Assembly (NCBI RefSeq): GCF_964340395.1
Contig: NC_135571.1
Span: 12,572,440 to 12,636,439 of the forward strand
Length of the DNA: 64,000 nt
Direction: 5' to 3'
DNA from: Glandiceps talaboti
Taxonomy: Eukaryota; Hemichordata; Enteropneusta; Spengelidae
The notes beneath the pieces were generated by a model that had not been told where the DNA came from, made no database searches, and worked only from the letters and a program-made list of their open reading frames with translations. Shown here piece by piece: positions 23,060 through 36,705 of this stretch (the stretch's first letter is position 1; each line of letters opens with the position of its first letter). The position numbers were made by a program, and so were the translations under genes.

Positions 23060-23215
23060 CTAACAGACATTTTGATTTTTTATATTTTCGCTCCATCCAA
23101 ACTGACATTTTACTGATATTTTCGTAGCCGTCCAAACTGACTTTTGTTTTCTTTTTTTTAAATTTTTGCTCCGTCCAAACTTTCATTTTGCTTTTTTGAA
23201 TTTTCACTCCATCCA
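23060..23215. repeat. Degenerate ~50-bp repeat, ~4 copies
   Basis: (C/G)TCCAAACTGACATTTT followed by T-rich sequence and TTTCGCTCC-like phrases recurs four times with indels. Confidence 0.75.
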
Positions 23216-24610
23216 GCAAGTCTACAATGATAGCAGAGTCACACTGGTTTGGAAGCCACGCCTGCCATACACAGCATGTGCAAACTATTAGCATACATTT
23301 CCATGACGACACCTAATTAGGGATTCATCATGTGAACTGATAGCATGATTTAAATATGTCTTGTTATGTATTCAACCAATAATGGTCTATACAGGAATTG
23401 CATTTGAGACCAATGTGTCACAGCTATGGAGCAAAAATTTAAAAAATCAGTTTGGATGTTGTAGCCTTTAGTCCCACACATCTACAGCTAGGCTGAATGC
23501 ACCTATTCTCATGTCCATAAAAATAGAATTTAGATAGATTAAATTTGTTAACTAGTGAAAGTTTAATAACATTAGATGGAAATATTTAATATCACATTTT
23601 CATACACCTTTAGTTACATGGAAAATGATATGTCGACATACAGATTCAATGTTTGGATAGATTAAATCCTGTATTATTTATACTGTAACTTATATTATGC
23701 CAATGTAATACCATAGAAAAACATATTGTCATGTCCATCAATATTTTCTGAATCATATACCAGCACAGCTAATATGGAATCTCGAGTGTTGACCTTTATA
23801 AATTTCACTATACAAATATGTACAACAACAGAGATTGAAGTATAATCTTTATTATACCATGCACAAGCCAGGTTCAACAAAAAATATGGAATATATACTC
23901 CGGTCGTTCTACATCACGACAACGCACATCTATGAAAACATTACGATTGCGTAGAAAAGCTGGGAAAGGGCTTGTTACCAGGAATCCAATAAAAAGAAGA
24001 TAGAGAGGAGGAAAAGGAGATGCAGAGAAACATGAAGATTTTTTTTTTGATTTTTTTACTTTTTTTTTAAATCGACCAATCGACCCATAGTTGCCATGAA
24101 AAAGTAATGACAAACATTTTTAAAAAACAGGATCACCCTAAGCATGGATTGAGAGGATCTTTGGCGTAGTCAATACCAACCTAGCAAAGGTTTTATTAGC
24201 TAACATGTATTAATATATTGGTTTAAGTGAAGTACATGCTCTCTGTCATTATACAATTACACATTTCAAAAGTATAATGCAATTAATTATTTTCTTATAA
24301 CTTTAATGTCCCATAGGACATGATATTATAATATAGTACATGGATTTTGTCACCTAATTTGCACTGTTCACACATCCCCATAGTCATCTTGATAAGCCTT
24401 TGAGTTTAAATTCAAGTTTTTACCACAAAAGTTACTATCAGTAATTTCAGAAAAGTAACGCAATTAGTAATTTTCCAATTCTGTATGTCCACTAGGATGT
24501 GTGATAAAACATTTCATAATAAAATGGATTTTGTGTAATTCCATCAAACTAAATGCACATCCCCCAGAGTAACCTTAACTGAGCAGAATTTGAAGTTTGA
24601 CGTATAATAT

Positions 24611-24904
24611 ACCAGGGTTTGAAATTAACAGTAGTTCTATGTCCACAGACTACCAATTCTTGTCATGGGGCTACCATAATTTGCAGCTGGTAGCCTACTT
24701 AGAATACCAATGATTACGCAATGATTTAAAGAATGGAAGATTTACGGACATGAAAGTATTTTAATAACACACATAGTTCCAATAGAGGAACTCTGTTTTT
24801 AGTTCAGGAATATAGGACTCTAGTATTGATCACCATCCATGGACTACCAATTTCTGAAATTAGTAGCCCAACAGGACTCTGAAAAAAAGTTAATTTCAAG
24901 CCAA
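24611..24904. mobile_element. hAT-like non-autonomous element (CAGGG-TTGAAATTAAC), copy 1
   Basis: The left end is CCAGGGTTTGAAATTAACAG; the right end is AAAGTTAATTTCAAGCC. The ~290-bp interior is about 80% identical to 43461-43747 (shared GACTACCAATTCTT, GACATGAAAGTATTT, AGTTCAGGAATAT). CAGGG-TTGAAATTAA ends are commonly seen in hAT elements. Confidence 0.78.
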
Positions 24905-25325
24905 TACCTGTACTACACTTAAGCCAAGTTGAATGCTTTCAAACAATAAATATGGGATTTATACGCTGGCTTTCCCATGTCATGATATCTGTTAATACCT
25001 GTACCAGACTTAAGCCAAGTTGAATGCTTTCAAACAATATATATGGGATTTATACCCTGGCTTTCCCACAGCATGATATTACAGTATATGTCATTCATTC
25101 GATAGTGCTTGACAATCAAAATGTTCAAAATCGCCGTTATTTTTCCCTTGTGTTTCATAAATTGTGGTTGCCCACATATAAATATCATTCCCCAAATATT
25201 TGCTTCATTCTGTCAGAAAATATACTCATAACTTCTCAGGGTTTTGCCACTATCATCTTCAACTCCCTGTGACAAAGTTTCTTAGGTCACACATCCTTAG
25301 TTGAACAAAGAAAAATATCTAGGAC
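24905..25325. mobile_element. Y-CCCAATATTT-family element with duplicated 5' end
   Basis: TTAAGCCAAGTTGAATGCTT and AATATATATGGGATTTATAC occur twice, near 24920 and 25010 (~95 bp apart). CATTCCCCAAATATTTGC (~25187) and a fold-back half to ~25320 follow. Confidence 0.7.
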
Positions 25326-25384
25326 TTAAAGTAGCCAGATGGCAGCGGAAACAGGACTACTATTAAGTTGGATCCCTGAATAAG

Positions 25385-25565
25385 ATAATATATATCATAT
25401 AATATGCGAGGATGTAGATATTTTTAATGTAGCAGGTCAAGTTAGAAGTAGATATCATAATATGCGAGGATGTAGATGATTTAATGTAGCAGGTCAAGTT
25501 AGAAGTAGATATCATAATATGCGAGGATGTAGATATTTTAATGTAGCAGGTCAAGTTAGAAGTAG
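25385..25565. repeat. ~60-bp tandem repeat, 3 copies
   Basis: ATATGCGAGGATGTAGAT and AATGTAGCAGGTCAAGTTAG occur three times. Confidence 0.9.
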
Positions 25566-25689
25566 GCGGTAAAATCTATGGTTGAGATCAATGAATTTGG
25601 ATACAGAGTGGTTATAACAAAGAATTTTGGGAAAAAATAGCCGACAAGAAATTATAGAGGAGCCGGTTTATTTTGCCGGCTACCGACCC

Positions 25690-25919
25690 TTATCTACATC
25701 CCTGATATGCAGTGCAATTTTGTGGACATCGGTTGTACAAAGAAGTGCGTACTGCTCGCATATCCCCATGGTCATGGACGTCGTTTTGTCCTTGGTCTAG
25801 ATATTCAAGGTGAAACGATTACATGTACTACTAGAACTGATAGGTTTATAAGCGATAACATCTCGACAACGATCGTATCCTTTATGAAAGTTTATCACAC
25901 CCTTTCAGCACAAAATTAG
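25690..25919 (+). other. CpG-richer open stretch, unassigned
   Basis: A 70-codon frame with several CpG-containing codons stands out from its AT-rich, CpG-poor surroundings. GATATGCAG just upstream could be a weak splice acceptor. No good donor follows and I recognise no family. The sequence just before it (GAGCCGGTTTATTTTGCCGG) looks transposon-like. Treat it as an open frame, not a gene. Confidence 0.2.
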
Positions 25920-26653
25920 ATTTACAAGAAACTGGAAATACAAAAGAAAATGAAGCTTTTAACCTGAATAGAGCTCTCAATTAAAGGGAAATCAAGCTGC
26001 CCATAAAATGTACTACGAGACCCTTGACTGCACGTATATGGTAATCTGTATTTTATGAGTCAACAGTAAAACGTATCGTTCCTTGTAAAAGCACAATAAG
26101 ACGGTCTATCAGTGTTTCAGACGCAATATAATGAAAGTTCTAGTTTGCACTAATCCAATAAAGATCTAGGCACTTTTTTTGACACACTTTGTATGGATTT
26201 TTATGAGTAATATTAAAAAGAGTATTTGGCTACACAAGGCGACATTGCTTGCCACATTTCTAAATTATGAAACGACTGAAACTTAACAAAATTATCTATT
26301 TTTTACTGTCCAAAGGAATTTTGAGTAATAATATGTTACAATAGTGAAATTTCTTGGCTAAACAAGGTTGCAGCACTTGCAAGATTCATGAATTACATAA
26401 TGATCAAAATTTCACAAAATGTCAAATTTTTCACTCACTGCTATCTTGATTATATCATGACTGTGGTTCACAAAAATAGATGATTAAACTTTTCTTAGAC
26501 ATCTATAACAGCAGCTGCAGTATGTGTGAGTTTTATTACTACTATATATTTCACTGACTTCAGCATGTACATGATTTAGAGGGAAAGGTTTAGTACATGC
26601 ACACATTGTCCATTACATCTGTCTGCAGTGTTTGGGAGCTTACAACTGTTCAT

Positions 26654-27150
26654 AGAGTTGACAGTCTGAAAAGTATAGTGTACATGTGTATGTGTATCAG
26701 GAGCTTATAGCTTTTCATAGAGTTGACAGTCTGAAAAGTACAATGTACATGTGTATGTGTATCAGGAGCTTATAGCTTTTCATAGAGTTGACAGTCTGAA
26801 AAGTATAGTGTACATGTGTGTGTGTATCAAGAGCTTATAGCTTTTCATAGAGTTGACAGTCTTAAAAGTATAGTGACTGTGTACATGTGTATATGTATCA
26901 AGAGCTTATCACTTTTAACAGAGTTGACAGTCTGAAAAGAACAGTGTACATGTGTATGTGTATCAAGAGCTTATCACTTTTCAGAGTTGACAGTCTGAAA
27001 AGTACAGTGTACATGTGTATGTGTATCAGGAGCTTATCACTTTTCATAGAGTTGACAGTCTGAAAAGTATAGTGTACATGTGTATGTGTATCAAGAGCTT
27101 ATAACTTTTAACAGAGTTGACAGTCTGAAAAGTATAGTGTACATGTGTAT
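26654..27150. repeat. 65-bp minisatellite, ~8 copies
   Basis: AGAGTTGACAGTCTGAAAAG and GTACATGTGTATGTGTATCA recur at 26654, 26719, 26784 and onward. Degenerate relatives (TGAATTG(A/G)CAAGAGTGAAAAG) continue to about 27410. Confidence 0.93.
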
Positions 27151-27835
27151 GTGAGTGTATTATAACTTTTTTCTTCGCTGAATTGACAAGAGTGAAAAGT
27201 TTAATTAGTGTGTGTGTGTATGTCTCTTATGAAGTTACACTGATTTGGCAAGAGAGAATAAGGTATGTGTACATGTGTTATGATGTGTTTATATAAATTT
27301 AACTCAGGCGCTTTGCTGAATTGGCGAGAGTGAAAAGTTTGCTGTACGTGTCAGTCATGTTGTGTATAACTTGGAAGCTTCGCTGAATTGGCAAGAGTGA
27401 AAAGTTGATTGTACTAGGTATCATGTCTCAGTATCAGTTGGAATAAACACTAGTTCACAAAGCACACCACTGTCACATATATATTGTGCACTGGATAACA
27501 TTTGACACATGGACAGATATATCAATTTACACTCTGACATGTTTCTCAACCCATAAACCGTTTTACCACACATATAGTAGTCTGTCTAATTACTGTTATA
27601 CTAACCAGTTCTGCACTGATCTGATAGGATAAGAATATTTTTCCAACCTTTTACTCGAGAGCAAATGTTATCGCTATTAATCAGAAACTAGTAGTAGGAA
27701 TGCAATATGCATTCTAATTCTCACTGTTGCATGTTCACTCATAGACAAGTATATAGTCTATTGGCAGAGCATTGTATTTTTTCTTATTGTGGTTGGAACT
27801 TTAGTTTTATATTGAATACTACGTACAAAATTCTA

Positions 27836-28080
27836 ACATGCACAAGCAAGTTGTACTTTATTTATTCCCTGCAGTATTTGATATCACAATAGCACACTTC
27901 TCCATCATTTGTCTGCGATGTGTCCTCCAATTTTGAATGAAATTGCTCAGAATTACCATTATTTTTCCAATATTTTGCTTTACATTAAACTTGTAGAGGT
28001 GCATGTATTATTATTATATCAGTTACCAATATTTTCTTTGTATGGAGGTCTGTATCATTGGTTCTGCAGTATATACTCTA
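27836..28080. mobile_element. Old copy of the Y-CCCAATATTT family (5' part)
   Basis: ATGCACAAGCAAGTTGTACT, CAGAATTACCATTATTTTTC and GGTTCTGCAGT follow the same order as at 11.69 and 19.5 kb, but with low identity. Confidence 0.5.
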
Positions 28081-28514
28081 AATACAATATATCTTATACA
28101 ATGGACATGAAAAAGTGAAATTGTATGCTAAAATGCAAAGGAAACTGTCATTGTATACGATTTCCCCTGTTACCAGGGTAGATTTCCCGCTTACCTGGGG
28201 TGACTTTCCCCCCTACCTAGGTCCATAAATACATTGTCAAATGTACAGGATGTTGTAATTTTAACATATTTCCAGTCCTCAACTACCATATCAAAAGACA
28301 ACATTTGTTTGTTACCTTCCATTTTAGTACACAATCTAGTAATATCATTTGTCATGTAATTTTTTTCTTCAGATATTTGTTTAATTTTGACATACATGCA
28401 TGTAATAGCAGTCCCAACTATGTACTTTCAGATGTAGATCTTGAATATTTGCTTGTTCGCATGTAGTAGTTAAAATACTTTTGGTTTTGGAGACTTAAAA
28501 ATTATGGAACCGAC

Positions 28515-28731
28515 CAGTGTGCCCACTAATGTGAGTCCAAATGAGAAAAACTGGTATTTCTTGTGTGTCACCACATAGAGAGAGATAGGGAAACACCAAA
28601 TTTTGGTGCGTCAGTAGAAATTATGTGCGTCAGTGGCATGTCAAATTGGCATTGAGTGGTGACCAAATTTGGTGCTTCACTAGAAATTTCGTGCATCAGT
28701 GGTGTGTCAAATTGGCTTAAAGGACACATTG
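28515..28731 (-). mobile_element. hAT-like MITE, inverted
   Basis: CAGTGTGCCC at 28515 and GGACACATTG at 28731 bound the element. Flanks GAACCGAC (28507-28514) and GAACCAAC (28732-28739) are an 8-bp target duplication with one mismatch. The interior is the reverse complement of the standard body (CACCAAATTTTGGTGCGTCA). Confidence 0.83.
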
Positions 28732-28779
28732 GAACCAACCCCACCCCAACCCCACCATCACATCCCCTGGCTACAATTT

Positions 28780-29275
28780 CAAATCATATATATGTGACAC
28801 TGTGATCCTCAGGTCGTAACTAAGCTACACTGGGTATACTTTCACCACAGACTTCCACTGAAAACTACCATTTAGAGTAAAAAATCCCCCATTTACAAGC
28901 CATAGAGTTTGATTAAAGGGGCACAAGCTGAGTTTATACCTTTTGGAAGTAATAATTTTGCTTGATATTCAATCAAAAGTCACTTGTAGTATTCTACGTA
29001 CTGAAACATACTTAACATCACTGCAGAATTGCAACTAACTGAACTCAAACCTGGTATCAGAATATATGAGCTGATGATGTAATTTTTTATACTATGCAAA
29101 AATTTCACACAAATCCCTACTATGCAATAAACTATTCTGTCAAATCATACATGTGACACTTTGATTGTCACAAATCTCAGCTGAGCTACACTGGGTATAC
29201 TTTCACTCCAGACTCGGGTTCCACTACCATTCCTGAATTATAGAAATCCGCATTCACAATCCATAGGCTGTATTC
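28780..29275. repeat. Two diverged copies of a ~130-bp segment
   Basis: CAAATCATA(T/C)AT...GTGACACT, then GAGCTACACTGGGTATACTT, occurs near 28780 and again near 29140. Confidence 0.7.
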
Positions 29276-30610
29276 CATCAAGCTTTTCAAATCACGACAC
29301 CTTATTGTATACACAGCTTTGTTATGTCCCTGCTAACGCCGTCTTCACTCCATACCTATGCCATTGATTAATTATGTTAAAAGCTTGTAGGAATTACTCC
29401 AGGGAGTTGGGTCACATTTCTATTAATGAGAGAGAAATCCCAATATAATGCCAGTGAAATAGCCATTATTGAAGTCTGATCATTGTAAAATTCACTGAAT
29501 TGTGTAGCATACATAAGTTATTTCAATAAGCCTTTGATAAACCACAGTCCAATGCATGTACAGTATATTGTACTTAATTTGCATTACGCCAAATAAAATG
29601 AATTTCTTGGTAGGTGAAGATAGCAGAAGGAAAAACGCAGCAAAATAAAAATGTCCAATTCTGCATTCTATCATTTAAATGTACATGGAAGATTGTGTAT
29701 GTCAGAAGGAAAACACAGCGAAATAAAAAACATCAAATTCTTCAATTTTTCATTTATGTACATTTGTAACTATTTTGATAAAATTTGATAAACAGCTGTA
29801 AGAACATGATGGTATGAAGTTCAAACTTTATGAACCTGTTTACTGAGATGGTAAATACATCAAAATACTACCGGAAACCAAGCATTTTTCTTAAACTTTT
29901 TTTTTAAAATAATAATATCATACACCTTGAACAGTAGTGATTTAATAACCCGTGAGTAAACATATTTGCACACATACATGTAATATGATACAGTAAATCC
30001 AGTAGTTACTTTTTGGGGCCAAAACCCCCAAAAAATCAGAGTCGCCCCTCCCCCCAAATACGTGCACACATGCAACCATAAGTCCAATCTGTTTGTATAC
30101 TACTTACAGATACAATCAACCCCTAATTAGCATATACCATATCTAATCATTGGTATTTTAACAATTTTCAGTAAATTTGAATAAACTGAATAAATAACAC
30201 TCCAGTTTAATACAGCTGTCAGCTTTAAACATATGTTGTAACTTCTTCCGTGAAAGTAAGTACCCAAAATACTTGTAAAAATACTAATGGCACTGAGAAC
30301 CCATGTAGTGATAATTATACAAATATGAAAAGTTGTTTATAATTAATAAAAATATGAAGTCGTATTTAGTGATAATTAATACAAAAAATAGTCATATCAT
30401 ATTTAGTAATAATTACTACAAAATATGGTTGTGTATCAAAATAGATACATGAGGAATACTGTATATCTGTAGCGATATTACCACAAAATGAAACATCCTT
30501 TTTTTTCAACTTTTCACCACTAGTAATGTATTCTATATCCAGCAGATACGTCCTCTGATCTCCTAGAAAATTATCACTTACATTTGAATGTCATTTCCCT
30601 TTCTTTCCAA
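29276..30610. other. No gene; minor local duplications
   Basis: AGAAGGAAAA(A/C)AC(G/A)CAGC with AAATAAAAA repeats near 29625 and 29705. TATTTAGTGATAATTA-type phrases repeat near 30300-30430. No exon was recognised. Confidence 0.45.
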
Positions 30611-30619
30611 TACATTAAG

Positions 30620-32080
30620 CACTTAATATTTACACTCCGACTGAAGGGATGTGTACATCCCACATGTACATTACATCTAATTTTACACAAAGCATACACT
30701 ACATCGTTAATGTGTAAATGAAGTGCCGATTGGCGATGTTATACATCAATGAATGATTGCTTGAATGGATATGTGCTTCCCTTATGCACATTACCCCATA
30801 TTTTGCAGAAAGTATACAGAATAAATGTGTAAATGAATATTACCCATTGCGATGTCGTACATCAATGAATTACTGCTCGAATGGATGTGTGCATCCCGTG
30901 TGTGCATTACATTTAATTTTGCACAAAGTAGAGAGTATACGAAGAACCCATTCCGATGTCTTGTATCAGTTAGTGTTTCCTTGAACGGATGTGCACATCC
31001 AATACTTTTGTTTCCTTTAATTTTGCACAAAGCATCAAGAGTGAATGTATAAATTTATGCACTATCTGATGTTATGCATCGATGAATTAATGAATGGATG
31101 CAGGCATTCAACACACACATACAACACATTTTATTTTGCACAAAACATATTACACAGAGTTAATGTGTAAATGAAGTACCGGGCAATGTCATACATCAAT
31201 GAGTTATTACAACTGAATTGATGTGTGCATCGAACACTTACATTTAGATGTCATACTTCAATTACAATTGATGTTTACATTATAATTTCATTTTGCACAA
31301 CGCATACACCAGAGTGAATGTGTAAATGCACTATCTGATGTCATACATCAAGGAATTATTGAATGAATACATACATTCAACACATATAATACATCTAATT
31401 TTGTGCAAAATATATTACATTTACAGTGCACATGTGTAAATGAACTGTACCCATTGCGATGTCATCCATCAATGAATTTTTGTAATTGAATAGATGTTTG
31501 CATCCAACACGTACATTTAATTTTGCACGAAGTCTACTCTACACAGAGTAATGATGTATAAGTGAAGTACCGAGCACTGCAATGTCATACTTGAATGAGT
31601 TTTTGCAACTGAATGGATGTGTACATCCAACACTTACCTTAAATTTAATTTTGTGCAGAGTATCAAGATTGAATGTGTAAATGCACTATCTGATGTCTTA
31701 CGTATGCATCCATCACTTATTGCATGGATGCAGACATCCATCACATACATTCATGTACAAGTATACATTTAATTTTGTACAAAACATATTACACAGAGTA
31801 AATGTGTAAATGAAGGACCAGGCATTGAGATGTCATGCATCAATGAATTATTGCAACTGAATGAATGTGTATACCACATGTACATTACGTTTAATTTTAT
31901 AGCTGTGAACCATACCCACTAACCTAAATATTTCGAGGAGACTGCGCTTCTTGTCAGTGGTGGGCATGGGTCGCCAGTTGTCAAAGAAATCAAGTTTTGT
32001 CACAATTAATTGTACGCAAAGTATACAGAGATTAAAAGTGTAAATGAAGTACTGGGCATTGCGATGTCAAACATCAATGT
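30620..32080. repeat. Degenerate ~110-120-bp satellite, ~12 copies
   Basis: TTTAATTTTGCACAAAGCAT, GTGTAAATGAAGTACC, GATGTCATACATCAATGA and GAATGGATGTGTACATCC recur in order with many indels. About 31900-31985 is unrelated sequence, which may be an insertion splitting one unit. Confidence 0.88.
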
Positions 32081-32249
32081 CTCTACATGATTAGGTTGTC
32101 ATTCTCAATAGAACAAGTCAAATCTAGACAAGGAGTAGTTGTGTAAAACTCAGTAGTAGAATTATCGTGTGTATATTTCTGGGTTTGTATATTTTCAAAG
32201 ACAGATTTTGTTTTCATTTTTATGCTTTGTGAAGTGCCTCTGAACAATT

Positions 32250-32305
32250 AGCTCTTTGGATTTTGGCACTATACAAATTCTTACTTTATCTTATCTTATA
32301 TACCA
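32250..32305 (+). mobile_element. LINE/SINE-type 3' tail
   Basis: GAAGTGCCTCTGAACAATTA, then TTTTGGCACTATACAAATTC and TTATC repeats, resembles the 3' ends of CR1/L2-type retroposons. Confidence 0.5.
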
Positions 32306-32307
32306 TG

Positions 32308-32640
32308 CATAAACCAGGTTCAATAAAAAATATGGAATATATAATCATCATTCTACATCACTGAAAACGGGTATATATGTCACTGGTTCTGCTGTGTTTG
32401 AAATATGAGTCAAAACGTTCAAAATTACTTTCCCCGGTTTCTCTTCGATATTACTGGCGCTAATATAATTATGTTATTCTCCAATATTTTTCTTCATTCA
32501 GCCAGAGAATACTCATAATGTAAGGGTTGTCAGTATGAGTTGCTAGACAAGTAGTGACAAAGGCCTCTATTAGGTCACTCATATATTTCTTAGCTGAACG
32601 ACAAAAAATATTGGGGAATAACATCTAACTATATTGTAAC
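32308..32640. mobile_element. Y-CCCAATATTT-family element with palindromic 3' part
   Basis: It begins TATACCATGCATAAACCAGG and shares GTCACTGGTTCTGCTGTGTT with the 19.5-kb copy. The last ~145 bp fold back (TATTCTCCAATATTTTTC near 32481; AAATATTGGGGAATAACATC near 32610). Confidence 0.82.
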
Positions 32641-33124
32641 ATCGTAGTTATTCATGTCAACACTCTCACTGAAAATCAAATCAATATATCGTTAAACTGT
32701 CATCAAAACATGGTAGATAAAATTTCAGAAAAAGACGAGGAAAAAGATAAGACAGGTAGAAGAATGGAATCCATTTCCAAGAAAAAAACAACTATACATC
32801 ATGTACCAACAGTGTTCACTCTATACAAATAATAGCAATATGAAGTCCAGTATCAAAGTCATATATGACAAGTCTGAATGTCATTAAATTGTATACAACA
32901 ACAGCTGATGAAGGCAGTCGAGTGATTTAGCTATAATAACATACTACGTAAATTATTTATGCTCTGACTTCAGAACTAATGCAATGTATGATTCCTGAGC
33001 AACGTTTTCAGTAGTAACAGCAGACTTTCCTAGACCTAGTATTCTGTCTCTATGCAGGCATAAAAGTACACAGAAGTATTTTATATGCACTTCACGTTCC
33101 GTCTCATCCATAGTCAAATTGAAC

Positions 33125-33355
33125 AAAGGAAAGTCAGCTAGCTAGCTTTCTTAAAATTAATACTAAGGTGAGACTTTAGTAACAGCAGTCTTTTCTAACA
33201 TTCTGAATGCAGTCTCTATGACTATGCATGCATAACAGTACACCAAGTATTTTATATGTACTTTACATCCCATGCTATAGTCACATTGAACAAAGTAAAG
33301 TCAGCTAGCTAGCTTTCTTAAAATGAATACTAAGGTGAGACTTTAGTAAAGTATT
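33125..33355. repeat. ~175-bp direct duplication
   Basis: AAGTCAGCTAGCTAGCTTTC plus TACTAAGGTGAGACTTTAGT occurs near 33130 and 33300. Confidence 0.88.
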
Positions 33356-33811
33356 CACAACATTTCATACAAGGCCATTGGAAAGCTTTTAGTACATGGA
33401 ACTAGTTACTTTAGAATCAATAATACATAGAAATTGAGTTTTGATGGGCATGGTTTTCCGACACCATGTTCTTAATGAATGTTTTTATTACAACTTCTGG
33501 GTAGTATAACGTATCATTGTTTAAATAACTATTTATAGCTGTTACTACCCTGTTTTTGTTTCACTTTTCTGTAGTGTAATAGAAACTCAGCCTCTGAGGT
33601 ATAGGGCTATTATACCTGAGTGTATACTTATTTCAATGTTTATGTCAACTGAGAGATGGGAAAACTATATACCTAATGTAGTTACTTAATTATTTATTTT
33701 ATTTTGATAATTTAGTACATTTCACTTTATTCATGCATTAATTATTAATATTGCTGGATAAACAATATATGTAATATGTAATACATATCTTTGAAAACAT
33801 ATTTACCTTGA

Positions 33812-34112
<301 letters not shown>

Positions 34113-34310
34113 TAACATGTATTTTTCAATACAGTTGTGTTAATTTCTTTTAAATGGTTTATCACAACTTTTAACTTCTTTGTATGCATATTTTTTAACA
34201 TCATGTCTACTTGTTAGTCACTGTCGATGATCACATGTTTACTGTGGATGGTAATGCTATACAAAATTTTTTAATACATTATTATTATCATCACCAGTAT
34301 ATGTGCGATG
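34113..34310 (+). mobile_element. LINE 3' untranslated tail
   Basis: Sequence after the reverse-transcriptase stop leads to GGTAATGCTATACAAAATTT and an ATTATTATTATCA run, a usual shape for a CR1/L2-type 3' end. Confidence 0.6.
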
Positions 34311-34427
34311 TAAGCTAATAAATACATGTACAGGCACCATGCTGCCGATCGCCAGAGTCATATAGCGAATTGATTTATTATACATTACATATTGTTATCT
34401 AATACTGAACACACGCTCTGCTGTAGT

Positions 34428-34800
34428 CTAGTTCCTATATGGTATCGTTACCATTTACACCTCCACTCACATAGTCTAGTTCCTGTACAGTATCATTACC
34501 ATTTACACCTCCACTCACATAGTCTAGTTCATATATGGCATCGTTACCATTTACACCTCCACTCACATAGTCTAGTTCCTATATGGCATCGTTACCATTT
34601 ACACCTCCACTCACATAGTCTAGTTCCTATACAGTATCGTTACCATTTACACCTCCACTCACATAGTCTAGTTCCTATACAGTATCGTTACCATTTACAC
34701 CTCCACTCACATAGTCTAGTTCCTATACAGTATCATTACCATTTACACCTCCACTCACACAGTCTAGTTCCTATATGGCATCGTTACCATTTACACCTTC
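34428..34800. repeat. 48-bp minisatellite, 8 copies
   Basis: AGTCTAGTTCCTATA(C/T)(A/G) plus ATCGTTACCATTTACACC and TCCACTCACAT recur every 48 bp (16 codons), giving an artefactual 137-codon frame. A single inverted relative lies at 43885-43935. Confidence 0.96.
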
Positions 34801-36500
34801 AGTAACCATACGACAAGTTTTCCCAATTATTTTAACCAACAAAATTTTATCAGAAACTCTGACAGTTGCAATGAATTTCATCCTTCTGTTACCACGGTTC
34901 TACAACTTCACTAAAAACACTGAACAGAGTAAAAGAATGAACATCGTTAACGTTGAAACACAAAAATGACTTTGTGTGGCCTAAATTCTTTATCTTTTAA
35001 GCCCTCCTGGCAGTATAATCTATATGTAGCATGATCCTTTTAAGTTTCATTGCAAGTTAACTGTTCATCACTGTACAAAATAACATGTCTCCATTTTAAT
35101 GCACTTCACTACAACCTATCCCTGTCAAACGAGAAAGGGATTTTTGGAAAATATCCACAAATTTCAGTCGATTTTTAGACTTATTTTGCAATTACTTCAT
35201 CAGTCTGCACAACTTCTATAACCAGGGACCAAAAACTGTGACAAATTCATAAAAAATTTATGGAAAACTAAAAATTTCTGTTCACATATTTTGGCGGGAA
35301 TTATTTTAATGTGTATAATAATTAGGTTAATGACATTTAGATAAATAGGCTTTTACTTCTTGCTCACACCATATTTAAACCTGCTGTGAATTCTAAATTG
35401 CCAGTAAATATTTGTTGAATTCAGTTATAGCTTGCATGACTTGTATCACAGCATGTAAACTACAAACAGTAAAGGAACATTTTCCTGCTAAAATCATTGG
35501 GACAAATATTTGTTTTTTCTGAAATTTTTTCACTCATAATAACTTAATTTGGCGAGAATTTATAGCAATAATTACTGATTTTGAGTTATGGTCAAAATTT
35601 AAGGTTAAAAGTGAGCACTTTCATTTTTTTTTTAAATCTCAGCACATACTATCTCGCCAAAAATATTCTACCTAATCTTTGCTTTTTTTCTTAAAGTTTT
35701 TCATTCATTATCATGGTAAATTTGGTTTTGGCAATGATACAAGTTTTTGAATTGCGGTAAAACACTTGTTAAAAGTAACCACAGTTTATCTAAATTTTAA
35801 GTGGATGACACTTTCTCGTCACAAATATTAATAAAAAATTTTTTTTTTCATTTTTTTTTCAATAATATTGACATGATTTTTGAACAGAAATTGTTGCAAT
35901 AATTACAATTGTTGAGATCTATTTTTGTATAACTTGTATCACAGTATGTATAGTATGTAGTCCTCAAGTAAAATATAAGACTATCCCGCTCAAATTATTT
36001 CCACAAATTCTCAAGTTTAAAGTCATATTGACTTGATTTTGAAGACAAATCATGTAACAATTCCTATTTTTGAATTGAGGTCAAATTTTGATCTGAAAGA
36101 TATCATTATAATCAAATATGTCTCAATAATTCTTTCCTTTTTTTCACTTTTCCATATGGTGGTAGCTGTGCAGTAAAACATTCTAAGTGACACAGAGATC
36201 ACCACAGATATTTCTATCAGTTTTCCTGCTGTGAGTGTTAACTGTCAGTACATATCTAGGGATTCCATTTATATCTTGCAAAGCATGAAACACAGCACAG
36301 CTGGTTGAACACGATACTGACAGACTCACTGACAAATCAAGACTATTTTATCAGACTTTTCCTGAAGATTACAATTTGGCTGCAAGTATATATATTGTGC
36401 ACTACTAAAAAGGTACTCAGCACAGAATTTGTCACACTGTGTGTGCAAGTTGAAAATAGTGCCAATGGTATTGAAGTACAACTGTACAGTAAGGACAATA
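34801..36500. other. Very AT-rich stretch, no gene seen
   Basis: No exon or defined repeat was recognised. Phrases such as ATTTTGGCGGGAATTA, AATTTGGCGAGAATTTATAG and CTTGTATCACAG recur loosely between 35.27 and 35.94 kb, suggesting an ancient repeat. Confidence 0.45.
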
Positions 36501-36508
36501 ATTGGCAA

Positions 36509-36510
<2 letters not shown>

Positions 36511-36561
<51 letters not shown>

Positions 36562-36565
36562 TTGG

Positions 36566-36613
<48 letters not shown>

Positions 36614-36617
36614 TTGG

Positions 36618-36704
<87 letters not shown>
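36511..36704. repeat. (CAGA)n microsatellite with periodic ATTGGCAAA interruptions
   Basis: Nearly 200 bp of CAGA. ATTGGCAAAC occurs at 36501 (flank), 36561 and 36613, so the left flank has been copied into the array twice. Open frames on both strands are artefacts. Confidence 0.97.

Positions 36705-36705
<1 letters not shown>

Noticed and set aside
34392-34805. 137-codon frame rich in His, Tyr and Leu
   Set aside because: A 48-bp minisatellite read through; 16 identical residues repeat and nothing flanks them.
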